Shown here in pieces: positions 33,619 through 44,011 of a DNA stretch of 64,000 bases (position 1 is the stretch's first letter; each line of letters starts with the position of its first letter). The notes under the pieces were generated by a model. That model was not told the origin of the DNA, searched no databases, and saw nothing but the letters and a program-made list of their open reading frames with translations. Source of the stretch: Evernia prunastri (lineage: Eukaryota > Ascomycota > Lecanoromycetes > Lecanorales > Parmeliaceae); NCBI GenBank assembly GCA_003184365.1, contig NKYR01000004.1, positions 496,001 through 560,000 of the forward strand, in the 5' to 3' direction. Position numbers and translations under genes: made by a program.

Positions 33619-34001
33619 CTTATCTTAAGGCTCCGACTTGTTGCACATCCCGCCAGTCTCGGTAGGGATTCTCAAGATTCTACTTACGAGTCCTCAGGTG
33701 CGCGGTGAGCCAGGTTTTACACCGATCCCTTCGCACTGAAACAATCATGCTATTATAGTCGGGCCACCGGAAGGATTATGTCAGAATACACGTTCCGATA
33801 AGCTGCAGTCGTAATGACTCACCAGTAAGGTACTTACTACCTATCTAGCTCCTACCTTAAGACCATGCGATGTGCTCATTCTAGGGTTCAGCAGAGAGGT
33901 ACCGATCGTGCCGCACAGCGCCGCCTTGCGGTCCGCGTTATAAAGCTTCGTTAACATTATCAGCTTAACCCACACAGTGACATCTTAGAGACAAAGTCAT
34001 C
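33619..34001. other. Right flank of transposon; no gene
   Basis: No coding signal. A TAAGGTACTTACTACC-type motif near 33826 resembles others in the window. Confidence 0.45.
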
Positions 34002-34520
34002 ATGGAGTTGCCCGTACGCCAGGCGACCCCACAAGCCATGCACTCCAGACCTTCACTTCCATTGAACCAGAGCACGTATTCAGTCGTGGTCACAACGGCC
34101 CTATTCATGGCTCTCGCCAGCGTTGCGGTTGCGTTGCGCTTCTATGCGCGCCATCTGCTGAAGAAGGTTCCGTATGGTCTGGAAGACTGGTTTTTACTGG
34201 CATCCACCGTGAACATACGCTCTTCCACTCAGCGGGAAGCAGAAACCTCTAGCGCTTAAGATGATTTTCTAAGTCTATACATCCGTGAATATCTTGATAG
34301 CTTGCGTAGGCGGTATCGGCTATCATGTCAACGAATTGGGCATTGCGCAGCTCCAGACCGGGTCGACGGGTCTTATACGATACACCAGAGTCACCAAGGC
34401 CGTACTGAAAATACGTGGTGAAAGCTGCTTCCTTCGAGTTCAACAATCTGCGGGCATTCGAGTCAGCGACCAGATGTCCCAACCTGTCCCAGCGCTGTCA
34501 CAAGACAACTCAGCCTAAAT
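34002..34520 (+). pseudogene. Fungal rhodopsin-like (SAT4/PTH11-type) membrane protein fragment
   Basis: The ATG at 34002 opens into a first membrane helix (VVVTTALFMALASVAVALRFYAR) and KKVPYGLEDWFLLAS, the helix 1-2 signature of the fungal rhodopsin/SAT4 family (integral membrane proteins often near metabolite clusters and in PTH11-like receptors). A second block (about 34300-34370; IACVGGIGYHVNELGIAQLQ) fits helix 3 and its loop. The connection needs an intron that I cannot place in phase. After that block no more of the seven helices appear: the remaining frame (to about 34518) is unrelated. So this is about a quarter of a gene. Confidence 0.65.
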
Positions 34521-35511
34521 GATCACTGTTGTCTGTGAGGCTGTGAGCTTGGTAATCTTATCTTAGACGCGGTAACGTAATATTTCATCGGAAGCTACGC
34601 GCATCATGAAACAGCGCCGGTCACCATGAACGATGGACGGGGGAAGAGGGGGGCGACTGGAAGCATATCAACAGATCTCTTCAGAGTCGATTCCGGTATT
34701 TCGGTAGCATGTTGCATTGCAAATTATTTGCTCTTTCACATGAAAGCTGAGCTAAGTAAGTAAGGTACCGTAGTTGCCGCTCAATTGCCGAGGCAATAAA
34801 CAGTGGCAATCAGCCCTACTATATTAGTGGCTTGGCGATGTTAAGCTTCCTCGCACATCCTCGTGTATTCTGTTCCCTACTGTTTCTCAACAGGGGCAAA
34901 CCATGTGAGAAGACTATGTAGGCGCGACTGCTCCACAGGCCTCAAATCCTACCTGTACGAGTACGCCGTTACTCGGAAGGACTTTGAGCATCCCAACGAC
35001 CTAGGAAAATGCCGAGTCGCCATTGCCGGAGTCCACGCTTCACTTTGGTCGGGCTAATGCAGGTACAAAAGTTCACCTTCTCGTGAGATCGCGAAAGCCG
35101 TGCACTGCAGGAGAAAGGGAGATGGGTATTGCCGTATGTATGGAAAAAGATATGGTTACTTTAGATGCGTGATGAGAACGATGTAGCCAAAGAACGGAAG
35201 ATGAGCCTCCTGTAGAGTAGCAACGCCAGGTTGAAGCGTTGCAACATGGTTATTTCTGCTATAGCTATCGAGTAGCCAGTAATGTTCCGAGGTTATGTGA
35301 TGACAAGCTTCCATGCAACGCCGTCGCTCAAGCATGCAAATGCAAAGTGATGCAACCGCCGTGATTCGTGAGATCGAAGTGCCATTTACTCAATCCTTGG
35401 AGGGCTCCTCGAAGGCTTCTGGCTTGAATGCTTGTGGTTTTGTGAGGGGCTTGCACTCGATCTGCAGACAATCAGCAGACACGTTTTCGGCACCGGTGTC
35501 ATATGGAACAC
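34521..35511. other. No supported gene
   Basis: Short frames only; none has a motif. It lies downstream of both the membrane-protein relic and the NEDD8 protease gene. Confidence 0.45.
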
Positions 35512-36425
35512 TTACGATCTCCGCTTCTCCCCCTCCCTTCTAAACCCCTCGATAATTCTCAACATCTCTTTCCTCCCCTGCACAGCATCCACACTCTTCC
35601 CTCCCATGCTCATACTGACCTTCTCCTTTGCATGAGCCATCAACAACTTCCTTAATAGCAAGTGTCTCATCTGTATACAGACGAAAACCCCACAATCACT
35701 GCTGTTCTCCTGCTGCGGGGAATCCGCCAGATTGATGAATTGGAGGTGCCTTCCCAACAGTTGACTAATCTTTCTCGCGGCCAATTCAGCTTCGCTTCTA
35801 TTTGCAGGGTTGAGACTGTCGTAGTGAAATGCTACTCCGTCGATTACGCTCACTAGGAGGAGGGACCAATGCGAGCCGCCTTCAGCGATTGAGGGGTTGC
35901 GGCAGTCGTTGATGGGGAGGAAGATGTGGGTAGTGCGTGAGAATTTGGGAAGGGCCTCTTTAAGGGTGAGAGGATCGGGGGTTTGCATGAGCATGAAGGA
36001 CATGGATGGGCGGAGGAGGACGATGTGGGCGTTTTTGTATTGGTTGAGGTATTCGCGTTCTAGGTACCTGTAGACGCCGTGAGCCTCCCGAACAAAGGAT
36101 CCCTTCGTTATGATCAAGAAGCGCCAGGACGAGCCTGAGTCTGGTGATGGACGTACTCTTCCCAGAAGGATATGCTCTGCCTGATCCATTAGCGATGCCC
36201 AAACTTCGTGGGTGTAACCCTTCATACGTTGTCCGTCAACCAGTCATTCTTCAGTGTATCAATGTCCTCTTTCATCACTACCAACCATTAACTACAGGCT
36301 CTGTAGAAGGATGTATATGGACGCACACACATCGTATATCGAAGTCTGTCCACGAATCAGCCATTGCAATAGACGCTTTGGGTATGCCCACACTCACAGC
36401 TCAGGTAAGGAGCATCCGGGCTCAT
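35512..36425 (-). CDS. NEDD8-specific protease (SENP8/NEDP1 type, peptidase C48)
   Basis: Four exons in coding order: 36425-36398 (28 nt), 36277-36228 (50 nt), 36176-36157 (20 nt), 36067-35512. Introns are 120, 51 and 89 nt. The sum is 654 nt, giving 217 aa with closed frames. The start reads MSPDAPYLS, then MKEDIDTLKNDWLTDN, ISFWEE and YLEREYLNQY, the usual N-terminal order of SENP8. The catalytic triad is present: H99 in GGSHWSLL, D116 in FHYDSL and C158 in SSDCGVFVC, with Q151/152 for the oxyanion hole. The enzyme matures NEDD8 and strips it from cullins or other proteins; this is family knowledge. The small internal exons explain why simple ORF calling starts it at the wrong place. Acceptor choice for exon 2 is the weakest step; the middle exon is a 20-nt microexon. 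Confidence 0.92.
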
Positions 36426-37205
36426 CTGCACGCGATTTCTCAGCTCCAAGACTCTATAGACTGCAGCTCTTCCACTTGTATCCAGCCGTCATGTAGCGTA
36501 CCGTCTCGCCGAAGTGCCTACTGACTCGACCCTTGAACGGGTGGAAGCCTGAATCCCGCATCCTCCTTGCCGGCTCGAGGCGAATATGAGTGGTGTGATG
36601 AATTGGCTGTGTCCGACGACGATTGTCTTGTCCGCGGTGGCAGAAGACTTTAGGATGGGGGGGAAGTCAAGTGTCCAAGCAGCCGAATGAAGGGATACCC
36701 GAATGAAGACCTGCGACAGCGGGGTTGCTGCAAGGTGATTCAGGGTATGAATCTGGAGTTTGAGAAGACGTTATCTCAGACTACTGCATATCATGCAGGA
36801 AGTCCAGTTCCTGACGTAGCTTGCATCCTCATTGAAAGAGGTTGAAGCTTGAATTGACCTCTCTTGCGTTACTACTCGCCCCTGCCGAAACCGGCGAGCT
36901 TGCTTTTTTGTCTTCACATATTCCTCGTTGATCCTGACAAAATACTATCTTCGTACTTCCTATCCTATGTTTATGATTCTCATACCTACGATAGACTGCT
37001 TGGCTTGAAGGATTTCAGTATCATCCGTAAACATCGCACCTCGTACACGACTTCCAAAATGTCGCTTGGGCTCATAGGAGCATAATACTCAAAATGGTAT
37101 TTAGATCTCGCCTTCAATGCAATCCCAATTGCTCGCTATGGTCTTAAAGCTATAGACTTGCAAGTAGTAGCCAACAAAAACCAGACACGATGAATAGCGC
37201 TCTGT
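36426..37205. other. Intergenic region, protease promoter and MCM7 3' flank
   Basis: No gene seen. It should hold the promoter of the NEDD8 protease (to its right) and the MCM7 terminator. No site stands out. Confidence 0.45.
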
Positions 37206-39826
37206 CTAAAACATATCCTCGTCTCCATCCATGTCCATATCCCCATCTCCGGACTCGATGAAAACAAGGCGGGTACCTTCCGCAGCCGTTTGCCACACCT
37301 GTGAGGCTTCTTGTCAGCGTTTCTCTCATCGGGTACAGCCAATAGGTGACTTACGTCAAGCAAGGCGTACTCATCCAACGCCTGGCTGAACTGGTCTTCC
37401 GTGAAGCCTTTTGCAATGATTCTTTCCCTGACCTTCTTAATGCTCAACTCTCCTCTCGTCCCATCTCCGACAGCCGCTGCCCCACTGTCCTTCATCGCCC
37501 GGACAAGATTGTAGATCTTGCTGCTTGGGCTCTGATCAGCCTCTCCTCTCGAGTCATTGTATAAGCTAGCTTTGCTGACTTCCACCAAACGTAAAGCCTC
37601 GTCAACGTCGTCAGTGACGACTTGTGAAGAGAAGCGCAGTCGGGCCAAAGCTTGCGAGAGGCGAAGGACACCCAGGAGAGTGCGAGCCGATGTGTGGGTG
37701 AAATGCTTTTTGCCACCTTCATCACGCTTCTGCTGTTGTCGCAGACGCACGTACGCCCCAACCATGTACTCCGAAACCTCCTTCGGCACCGTTGGCCGCC
37801 AACTTCGAGCTTGAGCGATGTACTGGCGAACTTCGTGAGGGGTGAAGACCACTCCTGTGGTTTCTGGATGCTTATTGTTCATATGGACATAGGTCACATG
37901 CTGGGCTAGCTCTTCGTCCGACTCACGACTTGGCTGATCAAGCATGAGGAAGAGGACATCGAAACGTGAGAGGAGTGCGGCGGGGAGATTGATGTTTTCG
38001 ACGGGTGAGATTCGTGGGTTGTAGCGGCCATAGAGAGGATTGGCTGCAGCGAGGATTGAAGTCCGAGCATTCAGGGATGTTGTGATGCCTGCTTTTGATA
38101 TCGAGATGGTCTGCTGTTCCATGACTTCGTGGATAGCTGTTCGATCTCCATCGTCCATTTTGTCGAATTCATCGATACAGCAGATACCGTTGTCTGCTAA
38201 GACTAGAGCACCCCCTTCCAGCACCATCTCGTCCGTGACTGGATCCCGCATAACAGCTGCTGTCAGTCCTACACCACTGCTTCCGCGTCCGGTAGTGTAA
38301 ACGCCCCGAGGAGCTACTTTGGTGATGTATTTGAGAAGCTGAGATTTAGCCACACCAGGATCACCCATGAGGCAGATGTTGATATCTCCACGTATCCGCA
38401 TACCATCGCCCATTTCTTTGGTGACACCGCCGATCAGGAGCAGTAAAAGCGCTTTCTTTACGTCTTGATGACCATAGATTTCTGGAGCGATGGACCTCGA
38501 GAGGTACTCGTACATGTGACCTGAATGCTTGTATTGCTCGATTCTTCGGAACGTCTTCGCATCAAAAACCAGGTCATCGTACGCCTTTTTGTGTTGATTG
38601 ACGTGTTGAGCCTCTAGGTAGGTGTCCGTCAGAAGACCAGCACGGATAGCTTTGAAGCCTGTGTATGGGGTTGGCAGGAAGATCCCGGCAACATCAATGA
38701 CATCGCCAGGGTTGATCTGTCTCGTCAAGGTTCCATGACAGTGAACAGTCAGTGTCCGAGGAATATGGCCTACAGGTACTTGATCCGCCATCTCCTGTAT
38801 CTTAACTTCCTGAAATGGCAGGAACTTCGACGCTCGCGTTGACAGAAACAGTTGACCCTTAGAGTTGTTCTGCTTGCATTCGTCTGAGGGGCACTCCGTC
38901 ATTGGGGTAAATTGCTTTGAGGTGACAGGTTGGAATATCTCGCATCCACATCGATCACAGGTGTAAGCGTTGACTTGTACGGAGGGTTTTACGTCAGATA
39001 CCCTAGTTGTAATACCTCGTACGGTGATGAGATGACCTAGGTGCTCTCCTCGCACGTTTCGAACAGCGAGCGCTTTTGTATTTCTGTCGCTATCGGACCC
39101 GGCAGGAGTGATTGGCTTGAAAACCAGCGTGTATCGTCGTGTGAGCTCAGCAGGGAATATGGCTTCAGGTTGCGAAGAGTCAATGTCATTCTCGGCGGCC
39201 AGCATCACGCTCTCATTTCTCTTTTCGCGCTGTGACATGATAATATCAAGCACATCGTCTTTGAATGAAATTTCCTTTGTTTCTTTCGGCATTACCTTGT
39301 CCACTGCCTGCGACAGAATTTCGATGTAATGTTTTGCATTCTTTTCGATCGAGTCCACCAATCGCAATCCTGTGCCTTCATCTCCGAAGCTTTTCTCATA
39401 CTGTATGAGGTCATCAGTGTCGTTGGAGCACAAGATCTCGGGGTTCACTGACATTATCTAAATCATCGAGCTCTATAGTCACCTCCCCTATCTGTCGATC
39501 TGCAACCTTTTGCAGCATATCGATATACTTTCTCTTGGGCTCTTTAGGCTGCCCAGCATGCCGCGCTGCCTTCCCATCTGCTACATCATCCATGAAGTCG
39601 TACTCATCGCTTGTGCCATCTCCATCGATGTTGAGGTCTTCGAAGGCGTCAGTCGCCGCGAGGTCTAGGTCTGTTTGCGTAGATTTATAGTTCAGTAGGA
39701 AGTCCTCGAAGGCGGCTATAGTCCATGTCAGTACGCCATGCTCAAGTAGCCGACCAAAGGAAGATAGGGAATACTTTGTTGTGCAGCGTAGTCCACAGGC
39801 GATCGGAAGGTAAGGAGCGCCGCCAT
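37206..39826 (-). CDS. MCM7: MCM7, replicative helicase subunit
   Basis: Four exons in coding order: 39826-39775, 39715-39453, 39400-37355, 37298-37206. Introns are 59, 52 and 56 nt; the sum is 2454 nt, giving 817 aa. The start gives MAALLTFRSPVDYAAQQ-TAFEDFLLNYKS. The zinc-binding site is at about 250 (CDRCGCEIFQ...CPSDEC). The MCM AAA+ core has Walker A GDPGVAKSQ (about 450), Walker B CCIDEFDKM and the SRFD arginine finger (about 585). The C-terminal winged-helix region ends in an acidic tail (DMDMDGDEDMF). MCM2-7 is the DNA-unwinding ring of the replication fork. An ATG inside intron 2 gives a false start (39454) if the intron is missed. It is transcribed divergently from PEX1, sharing a 342-bp promoter with an MluI cell-cycle box. 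Confidence 0.97.
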
Positions 39827-40168
39827 TGAGTCAGCCGGAGAAGGACAATTCCTATACTTGCGAGGATAGAAGCAAATTCAAATTGTGTATGCTTGCTGCA
39901 AGTAAGTAGTCCGGCGGGTTCGACATAAAAGGCCTGCCATCTGAGCGCGTGAAGACGCGTCGTTTCGCGATTCAATTAGCACCTTCTGAGAGTAGCGTTT
40001 CCGAAGCTCGGAATTAGGTATCTCCGAGGTTTCGGTTTTGTGCCTCGGCTGTGAAAGTATGCAAGTTACAGCCGGAGGGAAGTTGATGTACTCCAATAAT
40101 TGACGTCGATGGATTCATGACACACTCCAATTATCCTGAAGTCGCACAAAAGGTCCCGAAAACAAGCT
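39827..40168. promoter_or_regulatory. Bidirectional MCM7/PEX1 promoter
   Basis: A 342-bp gap between the two start codons. It contains ACGCGT and, three bases on, TTTCGCG, both G1/S-type sites. No clear TATA box. It must serve both genes. Confidence 0.8.
39955..39969. promoter_or_regulatory. MluI cell-cycle box plus E2F-like site
   Basis: ACGCGT at 39955-39960 is the MBF core site; TTTCGCG at 39963-39969 resembles an E2F/SBF-type site. They lie about 130 bases upstream of the MCM7 ATG. Replication genes are known MBF targets in yeasts. Function here is inferred. Confidence 0.65.
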
Positions 40169-43100
40169 ATGGCGCCAATTCAGGCGGAAATCAAGCTCGT
40201 AGAGCTCAAGAACTGCTTCGTCAACGTTCCTCGGTCAATTGTTACATTGCTTGACAATGCGAAAGCTGTAAGCAGTACGGTCGTTCTCCTTGGATCACCT
40301 GCTTATAAATTGCTAGGTCGTCCAGAACGTCGTCGTCGAGCTACAATACAAGGAATCTTCCTCGAGTGTACAAGTTACGAAAAGACCCAATGGCGCTTCA
40401 CAACGCTCTGTATACGTTGGATGGACAGGAATGGCAAGCACAGCAAAGCCGACGTCAATTACGGACAGAAGTGGAAGAAGACTAAAAGAAGAGATGGGCG
40501 TGGTGGAAATTGATGCGACATTCGGACGGATGCTGGGTCTCATAGACGGTCAAAAGGTCAGACTAATTGGGTGATCGCGATGAGGAAGCTAAGGTCAGAT
40601 TTCAGGTGGGTATCTCTCTACATCTGGATCCCCCGATGGCACAAACTGTGCACATAGAACCGCTGACTCCAGCAGACTGGGAAAGCAAGTGTATCCTGCG
40701 CTGTTCTCTGGGAAGGTAAGCTAACGGCTGCCGCAGTAATCGAGCTTCACGCAAGTTTTCTCGAATCGAATCTGCTTTTCCAAGTTCGGGCCTTGCCCAA
40801 CCCCTCTTTCACTGCGTCGCCTTCCGTCCAGGCTCAGCAAGCTCATCCTCTGACAATTCATCTCTCGCCAACCTCCACAGCCAATGTCATTATTAGCTCT
40901 CTCGTTCCGCCACAACCTTCTTCGGCTCCATTTGCAAAGATCTCACCAGATGGTGAAGTCATTGTGGCTCCAAAGACAAGACCTCGCCTCTCGCATAATG
41001 ATCGTACCACGAGTCGGAGTATTGTTAGCACTGGCCGCCGAAGCGCTGGTGGAAAGAGTGGAATGGGGGGAACAAGGCAACGAAGCCATCGAGGAAGTGC
41101 TGGACCGGAGGCAGTCTTCCTCCGTGGTGTGGATAGAAGGCTATGCGCCCAGATGTTCGACGAAGACGAACAGGGTAAGAATAAGGATGAAAATCTCAAG
41201 ATATGGGTGGACCGAGATTTGCTGGCGAAAAAGGCTCTCAAAGGTCTTGAATACACGTTTGTCTCTATTGTCAAACCAGGCGGACTCGAACTTCCACTTG
41301 ATCACCAGCAGCAACAGAAAATCAAAGACATGGAAGCCAGTGAGTCGGGGAGGCCTGCATCAAAGATTGTGGCAAAGCTTTTGGTTTGGGATGATGCTCC
41401 CGATCCTCATCATGTTGCTCTTTCGTCGGCCCTTTGCTCTGCTCTAGACAGTGAGTGCATTGTCGGAGGCCTCGTACGTATTGAAGCCGCGCCACCTCCA
41501 ATACCGAGAAGTGGAGTCGAGAGTGTGAGGATCTTCCCTGTACTTGGAAAGTTTGGAGAGATCGATGGCATCAAATTTGGTGGACAGTCGAAAGAAGGTC
41601 GTGAAGCAGCAGCTGAAAAGATTCGGACTTATTATGCAGGTGTAGACCTGAATGGAGCAGGCATTCTGGATGGGCCCCTAACGAACGGCCTCGTCCTGCC
41701 AAAAATCCGACAGGACAGTGAGAGCCAAGAATGGGAAGGTGGACTTCTTCGATTGGAGGTCCCTTCGCATGACAGCAAGGAATCCGCCAAGATGTCTGTA
41801 AAGTGGTGCATAGGCTCAGAGATCAAGGGTGCCATCCAAGTGCAACAGGAAATACAAAGTCCCTTCAGTATCGTGAAAACTGCTGCTGTCAACGCTGGCC
41901 CACTTGCAACCGAGCTATCCCCCATGATCGGCATTGATAATCTCATCAAACAACTCACCGACCGCTTGTCGCATTGTTCGTCTGTTTTATTAACTGGTGG
42001 TCTGGGTTCTGGCAAATCCTCTCTAGCACTTTTACTTGGCCACCGACTGCGCGCGTTCGATCTATTCCACCTTGGTTACTTGTCTTGTCGTAAGCTGATG
42101 ACCGACGAGACCCGACTCTCTGCAATCAAAGAAACTCTGACTCGCTTGTTCATGGCCGCAACCTGGGGTACCCGGTTAGGAGGCCGCGCGCTTGTAATCC
42201 TGGACGACCTTGACAGACTTTGTCCCGCCGAGACAGAACTGCAGACGAGTGATAATGGCCGCAGTCGTCTGATCAGTGAGATAGTGTGCTCTCTAGTGCA
42301 CCAGTATTGCGGCATCGGCTCTCATGTTGTGATCCTCGCCACATCGCAAGCGAAAGAAGCGCTAAACAACGTCATTATTGGTGGCAACGTGGTAATGGAA
42401 ATAGTAGCGCTGAAGGTGCCAGACAAAGACGGTAGGCGACAGGTGCTACAAGCTCTCACGGGCCAATCTCGCGAAGGAAGATCATTATTCAACGGTGCGA
42501 ATAGCCACTCACGTGGCGGCAGCCAAGGTACTGAGGCCGCTTGGATGGGCGAATCCCCTCGCTCGGAGCCTGCAGATGGATCCGAAAAATTCCAAGTCGA
42601 TCGCAGCCTCGACTTTCTTGATTTAGCAGGGCAGACTGATGGCTACATGCCGGGTGACTTGGTTCTGCTTATATCTCGAGCAAAGAATGAAGCTTTGATT
42701 AGATCCGTTGACACAGTCTCAGATCCCGCGGAAGAGTCGAATATCGCTCTCAAGAGAGTGGACTTTGAGAACGCTCTGAAAGGCTTTACTCCCGCTTCCT
42801 TAAGAGGCGTAACCTTGCAGTCATCCAAGACTACGTTTGACTCCATCGGAGGTTTGCGAGAGACTCGGAAGATCCTCCTAGAAACATTACAGTATCCTAC
42901 CACCTACGCTCCGATATTCGCACAGTGCCCTCTCCGCTTACGCTCTGGTCTCCTACTGTACGGCTATCCAGGTTGCGGCAAGACCTTGCTTGCGAGCGCG
43001 GTAGCTGGCGAGTGTGGACTGAACTTCATCAGCGTTAAAGGCCCAGAAATCCTGAACAAGTACATCGGTGCTAGCGAGAAAAGTGTTCGTGATCTCTTTG

Positions 43101-44011
43101 AGAGAGCTGAATCAGCGAGACCATGTGTGCTTTTTTTCGACGAGTTTGACAGTATCGCACCGAAGCGAGGCCACGACTCTACCGGCGTCACAGATCGTGT
43201 AGTCAACCAGCTTCTGACGCAGATGGATGGTGCAGAAGGTCTCTCCGGGGTCTATGTGCTGGCCGCGACTTCCCGACCTGATTTAATTGACCCTGCACTA
43301 CTAAGACCAGGTCGTCTTGACAAGTCTCTGCTTTGTGACATGCCCAGCTTGGATGACCGACTGGACATTGTTCAAGCGCTGAGTAAAAAGCTGTCCATCA
43401 GCCAAGACATCCTCGATGACGCAGATCAGCGCAAAAGTCTCTCAGAGGTCGCCCATCGAACAGAAGGCTACTCGGGCGCCGATCTCCAGGCTGTCATATA
43501 TAATGCACACCTCGAGGCAATCCACGATGTACTAGGCGATCGTAGTAGTAACAGTGACGTCAATACCAAGAGTCGCAAGGACAACAAGAAGTACAGCAGC
43601 GCCTCGAGACAAGATGTCCTACAATTTCGCTTTCGTAAAGAGGATACAGCAAACGGCGCAACTCTAGCCATTAGCCACACAAAGCAGGCAGCCGAGTACG
43701 CAGCCATCATTGCGAAGCTCGATGCAATTAAGCTAGCCAAACGAAAGGATCGACATGCACGACGTGGCAATACTGAACCATCTTCCAAGGATAATGCCAT
43801 TCGGGAAGGTATAAAGGCTGAGTCGAAGCAAGAGGTTGTGATTGAATGGAAACATATTGAGGCTTCGCTTGCGGTCACGAGAAGCTCGGTTGGTGTGGAT
43901 GAGAGAAGGAGGTTGGAGCGCATCTATAGAGAGTTTGTAGTTGGCAGGAATGGCGAGATGCCCAATGGGCAGGGGCCTACAGAGGTTGGGGGAAGAAGTA
44001 GCTTGATGTGA
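40169..44011 (+). CDS. PEX1: Peroxin-1, AAA+ ATPase for peroxisomal import
   Basis: Four exons: 40169-40267, 40317-40556, 40606-40684, 40737-44011. The sum is 3693 nt, giving 1230 aa. Introns are 49, 49 and 52 nt; the third is a GC-AG intron (donor GCAAGT, branch CTAAC, acceptor CCGCAG) giving TPADWE-I-IELHASFLESNLL. The N-terminal double-psi barrel region spans about 1-190 (VELKNCFVNVP, YVGWTGMAS, EIDATFGRMLGL). The D1 ATPase has GGLGSGKSS (about 560) and LVILDDLDRL. The canonical D2 ATPase has GYPGCGKT (about 880), VLFFDEFDSIAPKRG and RPGRLDKSL. PEX1 with PEX6 pulls the receptor PEX5 out of the peroxisomal membrane. The start is chosen because MAPIQAEIKLVELKNCF matches the family N-terminus. 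Confidence 0.97.

Noticed and set aside
36225..36227. ATG at 36225 as start of the NEDD8 protease
   Set aside because: It is the second to fourth base region of a GTATGA donor; the conserved N-terminus is in upstream small exons.
39453..39454. ATG used as MCM7 start
   Set aside because: It lies across the donor of a 52-nt intron; splicing gives the conserved ELDDLDN-YEKSFGDE and an upstream start.
40858..41274. 138-codon minus-strand ORF
   Set aside because: Antisense of PEX1 exon 4, whose own frame is conserved.
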